NCBI RefSeq assembly: GCF_000617845.2
Contig: NZ_DF820425.1
Span: forward strand, 6,578,741 to 6,642,740
Source of the DNA: Bradyrhizobium sp. DOA9
GTDB lineage: Bacteria; Pseudomonadota; Alphaproteobacteria; Rhizobiales; Xanthobacteraceae
Direction: 5' to 3'
Length of the DNA stretch: 64,000 nucleotides
The stretch's first letter is position 1; every line of letters starts with the position of its first letter. The notes beneath the pieces were generated by a model. It saw only the letters and a list, made by a program, of their open reading frames with translations. It made no database searches and was not told the origin of the DNA. The translations under genes were made by a program, and so were the position numbers. Of the stretch, positions 8,416 to 16,477 are shown piece after piece.

Positions 8416-8646
8416 TCAGAATCGCCGCCTGCTCGACGCAGACGACGTGACCTGCCTGTAACCGCGATATCGGAATGACGCCGGGTCGTTGTAGTTGGCG
8501 CCAAACACCAGATCGACCCAGACCGATCCGATGTGCACGGCCTCTCCTTCCGTGAGGTTCACGCACGACGACGGATCGACGAGGTCCGGAGGGGTCAGCG
8601 GCCTTGCCGAACGCATTACTGGCTTGGTCAGTGTTGGAAGGGCCAT
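8416..8646 (-). CDS. Small protein in the PatB position
   Basis: 76 aa, ATG with GGAGGA eight bases upstream, 19 bases after the PatA-like stop. It contains LVDPSSCVNLTEGEA and DLVFGANYNDPASFRYRGY, which look like conserved, folded protein. Cyanobactin operons carry a protein of this size (PatB/AcyB/McaB family, function unknown) between patA and patC. The motif resembles my recollection of that family, but I cannot verify it. A 90-base gap without a gene separates it from the next small ORF. Confidence 0.65.
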   Translation of the reverse strand: MALPTLTKPVMRSARPLTPPDLVDPSSCVNLTEGEAVHIGSVWVDLVFGANYNDPASFRYRGYRQVTSSASSRRRF

Positions 8647-8665
8647 GTCGTGTTTCCTCCAGCAG

Positions 8666-10684
8666 TTAGAAAGCCGACGTCCAGAACTTCACGTCGCCCA
8701 TGGCGACCGGTATCAAGTCACTAACGTCGATCGTGTATCGGAAGTTAAGCTTCGCTTTCCGATTGTCCTCAGGATCGAAGAACTTCAGCTTCACGTCCCA
8801 GCAATCGCTGTCCATTCGGCAGAACGGACTCTTGTCTACCGAAATCTCATCGAGCTGCTTTCCTTCCGTGATCGGGTCTGTGAACACCTGCATTGCCTGG
8901 AAGGCGTTTGTCGCGCCGAAATTGAGTGCTCGTTCCTGCGATGTCTTTCCGAGATTTCGCAGGTCGTAGTAGATGCGGTTGAGAAAGCCGCTGAGAGCCC
9001 TGCGGATCGCTTCGGCCCGATCGGAGTCCTCGGGGATGCTGCCCTTTCTCAATGCGAGTTCAACCAAGGCATTTGTGTGCCAGCCGAACAGGCCGCGCTT
9101 GTTCTGGGGTTCGATGACGGGGACCACTTGGCCTGAGAAGAGCCGAACGGTGCGCCCGGTCAACAGCCCCGGCACGCTGACGCGCTCGATGTATTCCTCT
9201 GCCGTCTCTGCCCGGATTTCGCCGGAGAGCAGTTTACGGAGCTCGTCGTATACGTCGGCACCATAGGGGCCTGCGGGTTCCACGACATAGACCGGCGTCA
9301 TGTCGATGTTGAGGGTCCAAATCAGGGAGCGGGCTTCCCACGGATTCGCAGTCAGATAGTCGACCATCTGGCGGGCGTCGTACGGATTGGCCGGGAATGT
9401 ACGAAGCGGGTCGGGGACGGGATCCTCAGACGGACGCCCGGTTTCCCTGTCGATCGCTGGCATCGCCTGCTTGAAGCTGTCGCGCCGGGCCTCCGTCCCG
9501 AAATCAAATCCGAGCACCCCAATCGCGTACACGATGCCCTCAGCCGCGGCGACTTCGTCGGGCGATTGGCTCGGGACAATGGCATTCATGCGGCTGCTCC
9601 GCGCGCGGCCTGCAATAATCGTTGCCCCACCCGTCGGCGTTGTCGACTTAGCCGACACTTGCCTGGCGTCGACGGAAGACGGACTCGTTCCGAATGTCTT
9701 CTCGGCGTGCTGTGGTTCGGTTTTCCCGGCCCCTCCAGCTTCCGGTTCAACTTTCTCGATTTCCTCACACGCACATTGAGGCGCTATCGCATTCTCTCTG
9801 GTCGTTGCTGCATGGGTCATCTGGTTGCTCCCTGTTAACGCATCGAAAGCGCCCGGCAAATTCAGCCTCCCGGCCAAACACCGGTTTGGATCTTCTGAGC
9901 TGAGTCCGTCGCATGGAAGCGCGGTGTCCAGCAGCAGCTGTCGGATTCCGAGCGGATCCGGCTTTTCTCCTCGGCTTGCCTGAAGACCCAACAGAAATGC
10001 GGCTGCACCTGAAACCAGTGGGGTCGCGAAGCTTGTGCCGTTTGCGCGGGTCGTACCTCCGCCGGGCTTGGCGCCCAGTATCTGCTCTCCTGGTGCCATC
10101 ACCCCGCTCGTCCGGTAACGATCTCCCCAATTGCTGAAGTTCATTGGCCTGCCCTGTCGATCCAGGGCGCCGACGGCGAGGACGTTCGGAAGGGCAGCCG
10201 GTACATGCAGGCATTCGCATCCGTCATTGCCCGCTGCGGCCACGACCAGGATGTTGCGCTCGCAGCAAAGACGGACGGCGTTGTGGAGCCAAACGTCGGC
10301 TTCGCCGAAATCGGTCAACTGGCCGCCACTAACATTGATGACGTGCGCGCCATGATCGGCTGCCATCTCGATGGCTCGGGCCAGATCAAGTTGTGAAGCG
10401 TTGAGCGATCGGTTCGAATAGATCGGAATGATCAATCCGGAGCAATTCGGAACCATCCCCTGTACTTCGCTGTCGTGCTGGCCGAACAGAACACTGGCGA
10501 CGTGAGTGCCATGCGCGGCGCTTTCACTCGCCTCCGATACGTCGCTTGCCACAAGCGAACTCAACAACGAGACGTTAGAACCACGAAAGCATGGATGACT
10601 GAGGTCTGCATGGCCGTCCAGGACAGCAACCCGGACGCTCGCATGCCCCCAGTTCGGCAAAAGCGGACTTGTTCGCGGCTGCAT
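8666..10684 (-). CDS. patA: PatA-like cyanobactin maturation protease with PatA/PatG C-terminal domain
   Basis: Expected role: cleavage after the N-terminal recognition sequence (GVVAS-like) to release the modified core from its leader. 672 aa. The subtilase domain starts almost at the N-terminus, with Asp23 in VAVLDGHAD, His58 in AAHGTHVAS, Asn153 in AAGNDG and Ser218 in NGTSFATPLVSG, so the triad is complete. After a low-complexity linker, about 370-672 is the PatA/PatG C-terminal domain, parallel to that of the patG-like protein (YAIGVLGFDFGTE, NPYDARQMVDYL, CRMDSDCWD). There is no signal peptide. The start is poorly supported: only GAGG ten bases upstream, and no earlier start before an in-frame TGA. 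The N-terminus is shorter than I expect for PatA, so an upstream frameshift or unusual start is possible. It is the first gene of the operon. Confidence 0.9.
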   Translation of the reverse strand: MQPRTSPLLPNWGHASVRVAVLDGHADLSHPCFRGSNVSLLSSLVASDVSEASESAAHGTHVASVLFGQHDSEVQGMVPNCSGLIIPIYSNRSLNASQLDLARAIEMAADHGAHVINVSGGQLTDFGEADVWLHNAVRLCCERNILVVAAAGNDGCECLHVPAALPNVLAVGALDRQGRPMNFSNWGDRYRTSGVMAPGEQILGAKPGGGTTRANGTSFATPLVSGAAAFLLGLQASRGEKPDPLGIRQLLLDTALPCDGLSSEDPNRCLAGRLNLPGAFDALTGSNQMTHAATTRENAIAPQCACEEIEKVEPEAGGAGKTEPQHAEKTFGTSPSSVDARQVSAKSTTPTGGATIIAGRARSSRMNAIVPSQSPDEVAAAEGIVYAIGVLGFDFGTEARRDSFKQAMPAIDRETGRPSEDPVPDPLRTFPANPYDARQMVDYLTANPWEARSLIWTLNIDMTPVYVVEPAGPYGADVYDELRKLLSGEIRAETAEEYIERVSVPGLLTGRTVRLFSGQVVPVIEPQNKRGLFGWHTNALVELALRKGSIPEDSDRAEAIRRALSGFLNRIYYDLRNLGKTSQERALNFGATNAFQAMQVFTDPITEGKQLDEISVDKSPFCRMDSDCWDVKLKFFDPEDNRKAKLNFRYTIDVSDLIPVAMGDVKFWTSAF

Positions 10685-11400
10685 TGCAGGCAGGCCTCGA
10701 TGCTCTCTGAAGTTTGCTCAATTTCGAGCCGAACATCGCTATTCGGCCAAACCGGACGAAAACCGCCCTCGCCGCAAATCAAATACGTTAGCTATGGCAA
10801 CTGTTGGTGCACCCGATTGCGGAACCGGCCGATCAGACTTCGACCTCAACGCTGACGCAAATATCCGTAAATGGAATACATAACGTGCCTTCCGCAGAAA
10901 ATCCCGACGGACGCACGCAACCGGTCGAAACAGAGTCCGTGCATTTCGTCAGAGGGTTACGATCAACGGGAGTTGATTGCACCGGAAGAGGAGATCTCGC
11001 CGAGCGACAGTGCCGCATAGTTCTGCTCCTTGTGAATTACTCTACCAGCGTGACTTGCTCTACCATTACTCTTATGCGCCCTTGGGTTGCATACTCCTCA
11101 GTTGGCGTATACTATCCAAGGCGAGCCGGATTCTCGCATCAACCTATTGCGACAGATCGGCAAAACAGGCATTTCGCTCCTGTGCGAACGCTGACAGCCA
11201 AATTGTCACATCGCTGCTGCACGAACTTATGACTTGAACGCAAGTGCGCGAACGTTATCCACTTTGAGCTTAGGCCATCACACGGAGGACTCATATCGGG
11301 TGAATGCCTGAGACCCAACTGCCACATCTAGTACTGGTTGAATATCTATTTCGAAGCAAGTTAGTATTTGCGAGCATTTTCGATTGTCGAGTTTGCCTCA
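10685..11400. other. Divergent intergenic region, no gene recognised
   Basis: About 700 bases between the PatA-like gene (minus) and the LuxR-type regulator (plus), less GC-rich than the catabolic loci to the right. It should hold the promoters of both units. Short frames in it have no recognisable features. The best promoter-like match, TTGCAT at 11087 and TATACT at 11108 (plus strand), has only a 15-base spacer, so I do not call it. No terminator or repeat is evident. Confidence 0.5.
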
Positions 11401-12042
11401 ATGTGCATGCGCGTCCTCCTGGCCCACGGGCAGATTGTCGTGCGTCGCGATCTGCGTGCCCTTATTGAAGCACGTGAGAACTTCGAAGTTTGCGCGGAAA
11501 CGAGCAACGGCCCCGATGCAGTTGAGCTAGCGCTCCAGCATCAGCCGGACGTCGCAATCCTGGATATTGCATTGCCTATCATGGATGGCATTGAAGTCAC
11601 ACGCCAGATCCGCAAGGAAACGAGGCGAACCGAAATCATGATTTTCGCGATGCGCGACTCGACGGACAAAATCTTCGACGCGCTTGAGGCGGGCGCCCGC
11701 GGCTACGTCTTCAAGTCCGAAGCCGGCGACCGGATTGTGGAGGCGATCCGGACGCTGGCCCGAGGCGGCGCGTTCTTTTCGAGCCGCGCCGACCACATCG
11801 CGAATGCGTTCAATGCCGTCGAGCCCCAATTCGACAGTCATCCGACCGCGCTGACGATCCGGGAATGCGACGTCGTCCGCCTCATCGCGGAGGGCAAGAG
11901 CAACAAACATATCGCTCGTCTGCTCGACATTAGCGTCAAGACCGTGGAGACGCATCGCTCCTCGTCGATGCGAAAACTCAGCGTGCACTCCACGGCCGAA
12001 CTCGTCCGATATGCCATTCGATGCAGGTTGATCTTGCCGTAG
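11401..12042 (+). CDS. NarL/FixJ-type response regulator with altered acidic pocket
   Basis: 213 aa. Receiver domain about 1-120: phosphoacceptor-type Asp55 in DVAILDIALP and Lys105 in GYVFKSEA are present. The acidic residues normally following the first strand (as in LLADDH) are replaced: the sequence reads LLAHGQ. The LuxR-type helix-turn-helix is at about 150-205 (LTIRECDVVRLIAEGKSNK, SVKTVETHRSSSMRKL). Loss of the Mg-binding pair suggests weak or no phosphorylation, or control by another signal. No kinase gene is adjacent. It is divergent from the cyanobactin-like operon and a candidate regulator of it, by position only. ATG 11407 is an alternative start; neither has a clear ribosome site. 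Confidence 0.85.
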   Translation: MCMRVLLAHGQIVVRRDLRALIEARENFEVCAETSNGPDAVELALQHQPDVAILDIALPIMDGIEVTRQIRKETRRTEIMIFAMRDSTDKIFDALEAGARGYVFKSEAGDRIVEAIRTLARGGAFFSSRADHIANAFNAVEPQFDSHPTALTIRECDVVRLIAEGKSNKHIARLLDISVKTVETHRSSSMRKLSVHSTAELVRYAIRCRLILP

Positions 12043-12091
12043 GAAACCACCAACGGAAACCGCTTGCGACTCGCAGGCTGGAGGTGCAGCA

Positions 12092-13399
12092 ATGCCCGTA
12101 AGATGCGCGCTGGCCTATCCCAATGGGAAGGCCTACCTGTTCGCAAACACCCATTATTCGCGGCATAATTTCAGAAGCGGTCTGAGCGAGGATGCCAACC
12201 TCGATATCGCCGCGAACTGGCCGGGTCTCCCGAGCAACGCGCCCGACGCCGCTGTGCTTTGGGGGGCCGGCAAGATCTACTTTTTCTACGGTGACGAGTA
12301 CCTGCGCTTCGACGTTCCCTCCGGCAAAGTCGACCCGGAGTATCTCCCGCCAAACCCACGTCCCAAGATAGTGCCAAACTGGGGCGGCCTGCCCATCAAC
12401 CTCGATGCCATCATGAACTGGGGCAATGGCAAGCTCTATGCCTTCAAGGGCCCGTCGTACTTTCGCTACGATATCACGATGGAACGTGTCGACGCCGGCT
12501 ATCCGCGCCCAATTGCCGGCAACTGGCCAGGGATCTGGAGCGACGGCATAGACGATGTTCTCTATCAAGGAGGCCGTTTTGCGTACTTCTTCAAGGAAGA
12601 GCGATACGTCAGATATGATGTCTATGCTGACACGGCCGACTCCGACAAGCCCCTGTCGGCTCTGACGCTTGACCCCGTTCCTTCGGGAATGGTTACGGCC
12701 GCGCGCGACCTCACGCTGGCCCAAGCCAATGAGGCAATGGGATATCTGATTGACCATGGCAAGCTGGCGCTTAGCGCGACACAGACCCCTTATAGCGGAC
12801 CATGGACCGCAATTACTTCGCCTTCACCGTCGACCCATGTCGTGATCAGGCCGCCGATCATTGACGGAATTACCTATCAAGATGATGCTGGCCCCGCGCC
12901 TGTGATCGACAATGTCGACCAGAGAATGGTTGTCGCACTCTACCGCTTTGCCCGCTGGGTCAACGCTTCCGAGCCCACCATCGACATGATCAAGCACTTG
13001 GGCATCGGCCACGGCATCGGACCAGCCAACGACTGTCACAATCAGGGACGGGCGCTCGACTTTTCAGGCCTCGTCGGCACAAGCCTCGGGACACCGTTCA
13101 ACAAGAGGATTCTCACCAACTGGGGCAACCTGCCGTCCACCGGCTCCGCCCTCCGGCTTAATCCGGCAACTGACCCGCTTGCGCACCAACTGTTTCTCAC
13201 TGCATTCCGGTTCGGCACGTTCGAGTGCGAATGCAACGGCATCGGCGCTGCCAACAAATGGCCGGTCAAGAATGTCGGTGACCCGGGAGGGTTTGTCATT
13301 CACCCGGATTACGTCGACGTCGACGTTCCACCGTTACGCCCGAGCCACCAGAACCATATCCATATGCAGTTGGGGCCGACGCGGGCGCCCACAGCTTGA
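12092..13399 (+). CDS. Hemopexin-repeat propeller fused to M15-like zinc peptidase domain
   Basis: 435 aa; GGAGG seven bases before the ATG. Residues about 8-180 contain four hemopexin-type repeats (GKIYFFYGDEYLRFD, GKLYAFKGPSYFRYD, GRFAYFFKEERYVRYD), a four-bladed propeller. The C-terminal part has DCHNQGRALDF (His316, Asp323) and HQNHIHMQLG (His422, His424), fitting the HxxGxAxD and HxH zinc signatures of M15 (D-Ala-D-Ala carboxypeptidase-type) enzymes. Cell-wall peptide cleavage is inferred. No signal peptide is visible. It lies 49 bases after the response regulator and may be co-transcribed with it. Confidence 0.75.
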   Translation: MPVRCALAYPNGKAYLFANTHYSRHNFRSGLSEDANLDIAANWPGLPSNAPDAAVLWGAGKIYFFYGDEYLRFDVPSGKVDPEYLPPNPRPKIVPNWGGLPINLDAIMNWGNGKLYAFKGPSYFRYDITMERVDAGYPRPIAGNWPGIWSDGIDDVLYQGGRFAYFFKEERYVRYDVYADTADSDKPLSALTLDPVPSGMVTAARDLTLAQANEAMGYLIDHGKLALSATQTPYSGPWTAITSPSPSTHVVIRPPIIDGITYQDDAGPAPVIDNVDQRMVVALYRFARWVNASEPTIDMIKHLGIGHGIGPANDCHNQGRALDFSGLVGTSLGTPFNKRILTNWGNLPSTGSALRLNPATDPLAHQLFLTAFRFGTFECECNGIGAANKWPVKNVGDPGGFVIHPDYVDVDVPPLRPSHQNHIHMQLGPTRAPTA

Positions 13400-13414
13400 T
13401 ACAAATCGCAGCGC

Positions 13415-13560
13415 CATTCCTGATCTCCTGCTCGTCGCCCGCATAGATCGAGGGCGTTCCGCCGCAGGTCACGAGAGTGACAAGCGCATCAGCGAGGTGT
13501 CGCTCATCGCGCAGCTGGTTTGCGATGCCCGTGAGGTCGCGGCGGCGACGCCCGAACTCG
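13415..13560 (-). pseudogene. Relic of a GH13 alpha-amylase-type gene
   Basis: The minus-strand frame reads RRRDLTGIANQLRDERHL and TLVTCGGTPSIYAGDEQ. This is the conserved stretch of GH13 glycosidases near the third catalytic Asp and the (G)TPxIYYGDE motif. Only about 45-50 residues survive, with no start, catalytic barrel or C-terminal domain, so it is a gene remnant between the M15-like gene and the lactonase. Confidence 0.7.
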
Positions 13561-13589
13561 CCATTAAAGCACCTGCTTTTCAAGAATGG

Positions 13590-14435
13590 CTATTGGGACT
13601 CGCAGCCTTCTGCGCCGTTCGGGATGTCCTGAGGGGCGGTTTCGGACGGTGCGACGTCGAGGCGGACCGCGACACCGCTGAGGTCCGGGCTCGGTGCCGG
13701 ATAGAGCTTCATGACGAGCGGATCATGACCGGGTACGATGTGATCCGCATCCGGCGCGGCTGCCCGCAGCTTGTCGAAACCGGCCAGCATGTCGCCGACA
13801 TGAAAGGCGGTCGTGTACGGGCGCTCGCTGGCCATGTTCTCGTAGAAGTGACTGACGTCGGAGGCGAGCACGACGAAGCCCCGCCGGGTCCCCACGCGGA
13901 CGAACTGAAGACCGGCCGAATGCCCGCCGGCCGCATGGACCGTCAGCCCGGGCGCAATCTCGGCATCGCCCTCGTAGAACAGGACGCGGCGCGCATAGTT
14001 GAGGCGCACGATCCCGCAGACATCCTCGACCTCGAAGGAATGCGACAGCCTCGGATATTGCATGTAGCGTCCGGTGGCATACGCGAGTTCGCGCTCCTGC
14101 AGATGAAAACGCGCGTTCGGAAACCGGTCGAAATTGCCGGCGTGGTCGTAGTGCAGATGCGTGAGGATCACATCCCTGACTTCGGCTGCGTCGATGTCGA
14201 AGGCGCGGAGCGTTTCAACCGGGCAGCGCAGGAACGTCCGCTTGCGCTGCTTCGCGATCGCGGCATTGAAGCCGGTGTCAATGACGAAGACGCGCCCGCC
14301 TCCCCTCGCCACCCACATGAAATAGTCCATCGGCATCGGCCCGTCGTGCGGGTCGCCGCCGATGAAGTGCTCGCTCCGCCGCGCATCCCGCGTCGCGTAG
14401 CGGATGGCAAAGAGCTCGTATTCCGGCTCGCTCAT
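13590..14435 (-). CDS. Metallo-beta-lactamase-fold lactonase (AHL-lactonase-like family)
   Basis: 281 aa from ATG 14435; GTG 14444 is an alternative. Metal ligands typical of the superfamily are visible: HLHYDHAG (the HxHxDH motif), GHSAGLQ with its His, Asp in LASDVSHF and a final His in VPGHDP. The family includes quorum-quenching N-acyl-homoserine lactonases and catabolic lactonases. In this locus, downstream of a carboxymuconolactone-decarboxylase-like gene and an MmgE/PrpD gene, hydrolysis of a lactone intermediate of carboxylate breakdown seems more likely than quorum quenching (inference). It is the last gene of the minus arm. Confidence 0.8.
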   Translation of the reverse strand: MSEPEYELFAIRYATRDARRSEHFIGGDPHDGPMPMDYFMWVARGGGRVFVIDTGFNAAIAKQRKRTFLRCPVETLRAFDIDAAEVRDVILTHLHYDHAGNFDRFPNARFHLQERELAYATGRYMQYPRLSHSFEVEDVCGIVRLNYARRVLFYEGDAEIAPGLTVHAAGGHSAGLQFVRVGTRRGFVVLASDVSHFYENMASERPYTTAFHVGDMLAGFDKLRAAAPDADHIVPGHDPLVMKLYPAPSPDLSGVAVRLDVAPSETAPQDIPNGAEGCESQ

Positions 14436-14462
14436 CACTTCCACCAGCCAAATGGGACGCGG

Positions 14463-14849
14463 TCAGGACTCCGCGTCGACTTCCTTGAAGGCCTCGCGCG
14501 CGTTGCGGAAGGCGTCGATACCGGCTGGCACGCCGCAATAGACGGCGACCTGGAGCAGGATCTCCTTGATCTCCTCCTTGGTCAGCCCGTTCTTCAGCGC
14601 GCCTTTGACGTGCAGCTTCAACTCGTGCGGCCGGTTCAGCGCGCCGAGCATCGCCAGATTGACGATCGAGCGCGTGCGCCGGTCGACGCCGGGCCGCGTC
14701 CACAGTGCGCCCCAGCAGAATTCGGTGGACCACTCCGCCATGGTGCGCGTGAACTCGTCGGCGCCGGCGATCGACTTGTTGACGTAGTCCTCCCCGAGCA
14801 CCTCCTTGCGAACCTTGAGGCCCTTCTCGAACAGTTCGGTCTTGCTCAT
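14463..14849 (-). CDS. Carboxymuconolactone decarboxylase family protein
   Basis: 128 aa; the ATG at 14849 has AAGGGA six bases upstream. The family core is clear: EFCWGALWTRPGVDRRTRS, LNRPHELKLHVKGAL and AVYCGVPAGIDAFRNA. Members are small helical oligomers, including 4-carboxymuconolactone decarboxylase (PcaC) and AhpD-like proteins. It lacks the AhpD CxxC pair, which fits the PcaC-like branch. A paralog lies at 24844 on the other arm of the locus. It probably acts on a lactone or beta-keto acid formed by neighbouring enzymes; the substrate is unknown. Confidence 0.85.
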   Translation of the reverse strand: MSKTELFEKGLKVRKEVLGEDYVNKSIAGADEFTRTMAEWSTEFCWGALWTRPGVDRRTRSIVNLAMLGALNRPHELKLHVKGALKNGLTKEEIKEILLQVAVYCGVPAGIDAFRNAREAFKEVDAES

Positions 14850-14877
14850 GGTCGTCCCTTTCAGGTCTTGAGAAATT

Positions 14878-16254
14878 CTAGTCCGAAATCGTTTGGCCGG
14901 CCGGGGATGGCGGTCGCAGCGATCGCAGCAGTTCGGCGACGTCAGCCGCCGCATCGAGCTGCCAGACCGCGTTGATGACGCGGTCCGCGTCCCAATTGCT
15001 CTGGCCGGTCCGCACGCTTTCGCGCAGCTTGGCCTCGAGGTCGTTGTTCGAAAGCGGAGCCGCCTGGCTGCCGCGCGGCGAGATCACGGTCTCCGTGAGC
15101 ACATCGCCGGACATCAGGCGCAGGATCACGCGCGCCGCGCCATCGGGCATCTCGTCGTCGCGCTCCGCCCTCACCTTCTGCCGCAGCTGGGCGGTATCCG
15201 GCCGGACGATGGTCTCGCGCTGGAATTCGGCGACGCCGGCGGCGCCGAGCAGCAAGCCGCACGCCACGCAATGATGGATGCTGACTCGCGCGTCGCGCTC
15301 GTTGTTGACCGGGCGATCGCCGCGCGCAAGCAGCAGCGCGGAGCCCTGCACCGTCACGGAATCGATCTGGTCGACCTGCCGGCCAATCCGCTTCCGCAAC
15401 AGCAGGCAGGCATCGATGACCGCATGAAAGACGATGCCGGCGGGGTAAGGCTTGTAGGTGTTTTTCGCGATTTCCCAGGTCTTGCCGAGGCCGTCGAGCA
15501 TGCGACCGATGTCCGGCTCGTCGCCCATGGTGCGCGCCCAGCCGAGCGGACCTTCAATGGCGCGCGGTGCGGCCTCATAGCCTTGCTGCGCAAGCAGGGC
15601 GGCAAGCAGCCCGTTGCGCGCTGCGTTGCCGACGCTGACATTCTTGGCGGCACTCGGCAGGTTCTCGACATTGCCGGCGGACTGGCTTGCCGCCAGTCCG
15701 ATCGCATTCGCGATCCCCTCCGCCGGCAGGCCGAGCAGCTTCGCGCACGCCGCCGCCGCGCCAAAGATTCCGCAGGTCGAGGTAATGTGCCAACCGCGCG
15801 CGTAATGCCCGGGCGAAACCGCATTGCCGATGCGACACTCGACATCCACGCCGAGGATGAACGCTGTCAGCACCTCGCGCCCTGACGACTTCCGCGTCTC
15901 GGCGAGCGCCAGGACGGGAGCGGCCACCGGTGCAGCCGGATGAATGATCGTCTCGGGATGGGTGTCGTCGAAATCGAGCAGATTGGCCGAAACGGCATTG
16001 AGAAACGATGCGCACATCGCGTCCATCGACTCGGAATGACCGATGACCGTCGCGGTCGCGACACCGCTGAACGGCGACAGCGTGCGCATCGCAGCCATTA
16101 CCACCGGATCGCGTGCGGATCCGAGCGCGGTTGCGAAGAAATTGAGGATCGATCGCCGGGCCTCGAGGCTCTGCGCCTCCACGCCCGTCCACGACGCCGC
16201 CGCGACAAAATCGGCGAGCGTCCGGCTCACGCTTGGAATGGGATCTTGCGGCAC
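14878..16254 (-). CDS. MmgE/PrpD family protein (2-methylcitrate-dehydratase-like)
   Basis: About 458 aa from GTG 16254 (GAGGAAG upstream). The frame opens further to an ATG at 16344, but that start would lie in the promoter/operator. The MmgE/PrpD fold is recognised from FLNAVSANLLDFDDTHPET, HPAAPVAAPVLALAE, GWHITSTCGIFGAAAA, KPYPAGIVFHAVIDA and the C-terminal SIHHCVACG. The family includes 2-methylcitrate dehydratase, cis-aconitate decarboxylase and iminodisuccinate epimerase. It is the first gene of the minus operon. A divergent relative lies at 17402, so the locus has two such enzymes. Confidence 0.85.
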   Translation of the reverse strand: MPQDPIPSVSRTLADFVAAASWTGVEAQSLEARRSILNFFATALGSARDPVVMAAMRTLSPFSGVATATVIGHSESMDAMCASFLNAVSANLLDFDDTHPETIIHPAAPVAAPVLALAETRKSSGREVLTAFILGVDVECRIGNAVSPGHYARGWHITSTCGIFGAAAACAKLLGLPAEGIANAIGLAASQSAGNVENLPSAAKNVSVGNAARNGLLAALLAQQGYEAAPRAIEGPLGWARTMGDEPDIGRMLDGLGKTWEIAKNTYKPYPAGIVFHAVIDACLLLRKRIGRQVDQIDSVTVQGSALLLARGDRPVNNERDARVSIHHCVACGLLLGAAGVAEFQRETIVRPDTAQLRQKVRAERDDEMPDGAARVILRLMSGDVLTETVISPRGSQAAPLSNNDLEAKLRESVRTGQSNWDADRVINAVWQLDAAADVAELLRSLRPPSPAGQTISD

Positions 16255-16316
16255 GTGGGACGTCTTCCTCGTTTTTTCGGACCTTATGCCGATCCGCGGC
16301 AAACTGTCGACCCCAA

Positions 16317-16344
16317 ATGTTATGCTTGACAGCTTGTCAGACAA
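16317..16344 (-). promoter_or_regulatory. Predicted sigma70 promoter for the minus-arm operon
   Basis: Read on the minus strand: TTGTCT (16344-16339), a 16-base spacer, then TAACAT (16322-16317). It overlaps the palindrome at 16334-16344 and faces the MmgE/PrpD gene. Confidence 0.4.
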
Positions 16345-16353
16345 TCATAACAA
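16326..16353 (+). promoter_or_regulatory. Predicted sigma70 promoter for the plus-arm catabolic operon
   Basis: TTGACA at 16326-16331 is a perfect -35 box. TAACAA at 16348-16353 follows after 16 bases (AACAAT after 17). The operator palindrome lies inside the spacer, so a bound regulator would block this promoter. Confidence 0.55.
16334..16344. promoter_or_regulatory. Palindromic operator TTGTCAGACAA, candidate GntR/FCD site
   Basis: TTGTC-A-GACAA is a perfect inverted repeat matching the TNGTNNNACNA pattern of many FCD-subfamily GntR regulators. It lies within both divergent promoters. The locus encodes one FCD regulator (26797-27513), the likely ligand. The 3' half and flank (GACAATCATAA) recur at 22279-22289 before the first binding-protein gene. 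Confidence 0.55.
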
Positions 16354-16477
16354 TCCGGGCGCTGGCACGGGATCCCGCCGCCGCAATGACGGCGGTCGTC
16401 CAGGCCGGCCGGTGAACTGACAACGACAAGATCAAGACGGCGCACCCCGAGTGGGATCGCGCGACAGGGAGTGAACG

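Noticed and set aside
11087..11113. Promoter-like TTGCAT and TATACT pair
   Set aside because: The spacer is only 15 bases and the start of the regulator gene is nearly 300 bases away, so support is too weak.
10804..11232. 142-codon plus-strand frame in the divergent region upstream of the PatA-like gene
   Set aside because: No ribosome site, no recognisable domain and low-complexity start; most likely a chance frame in regulatory DNA.
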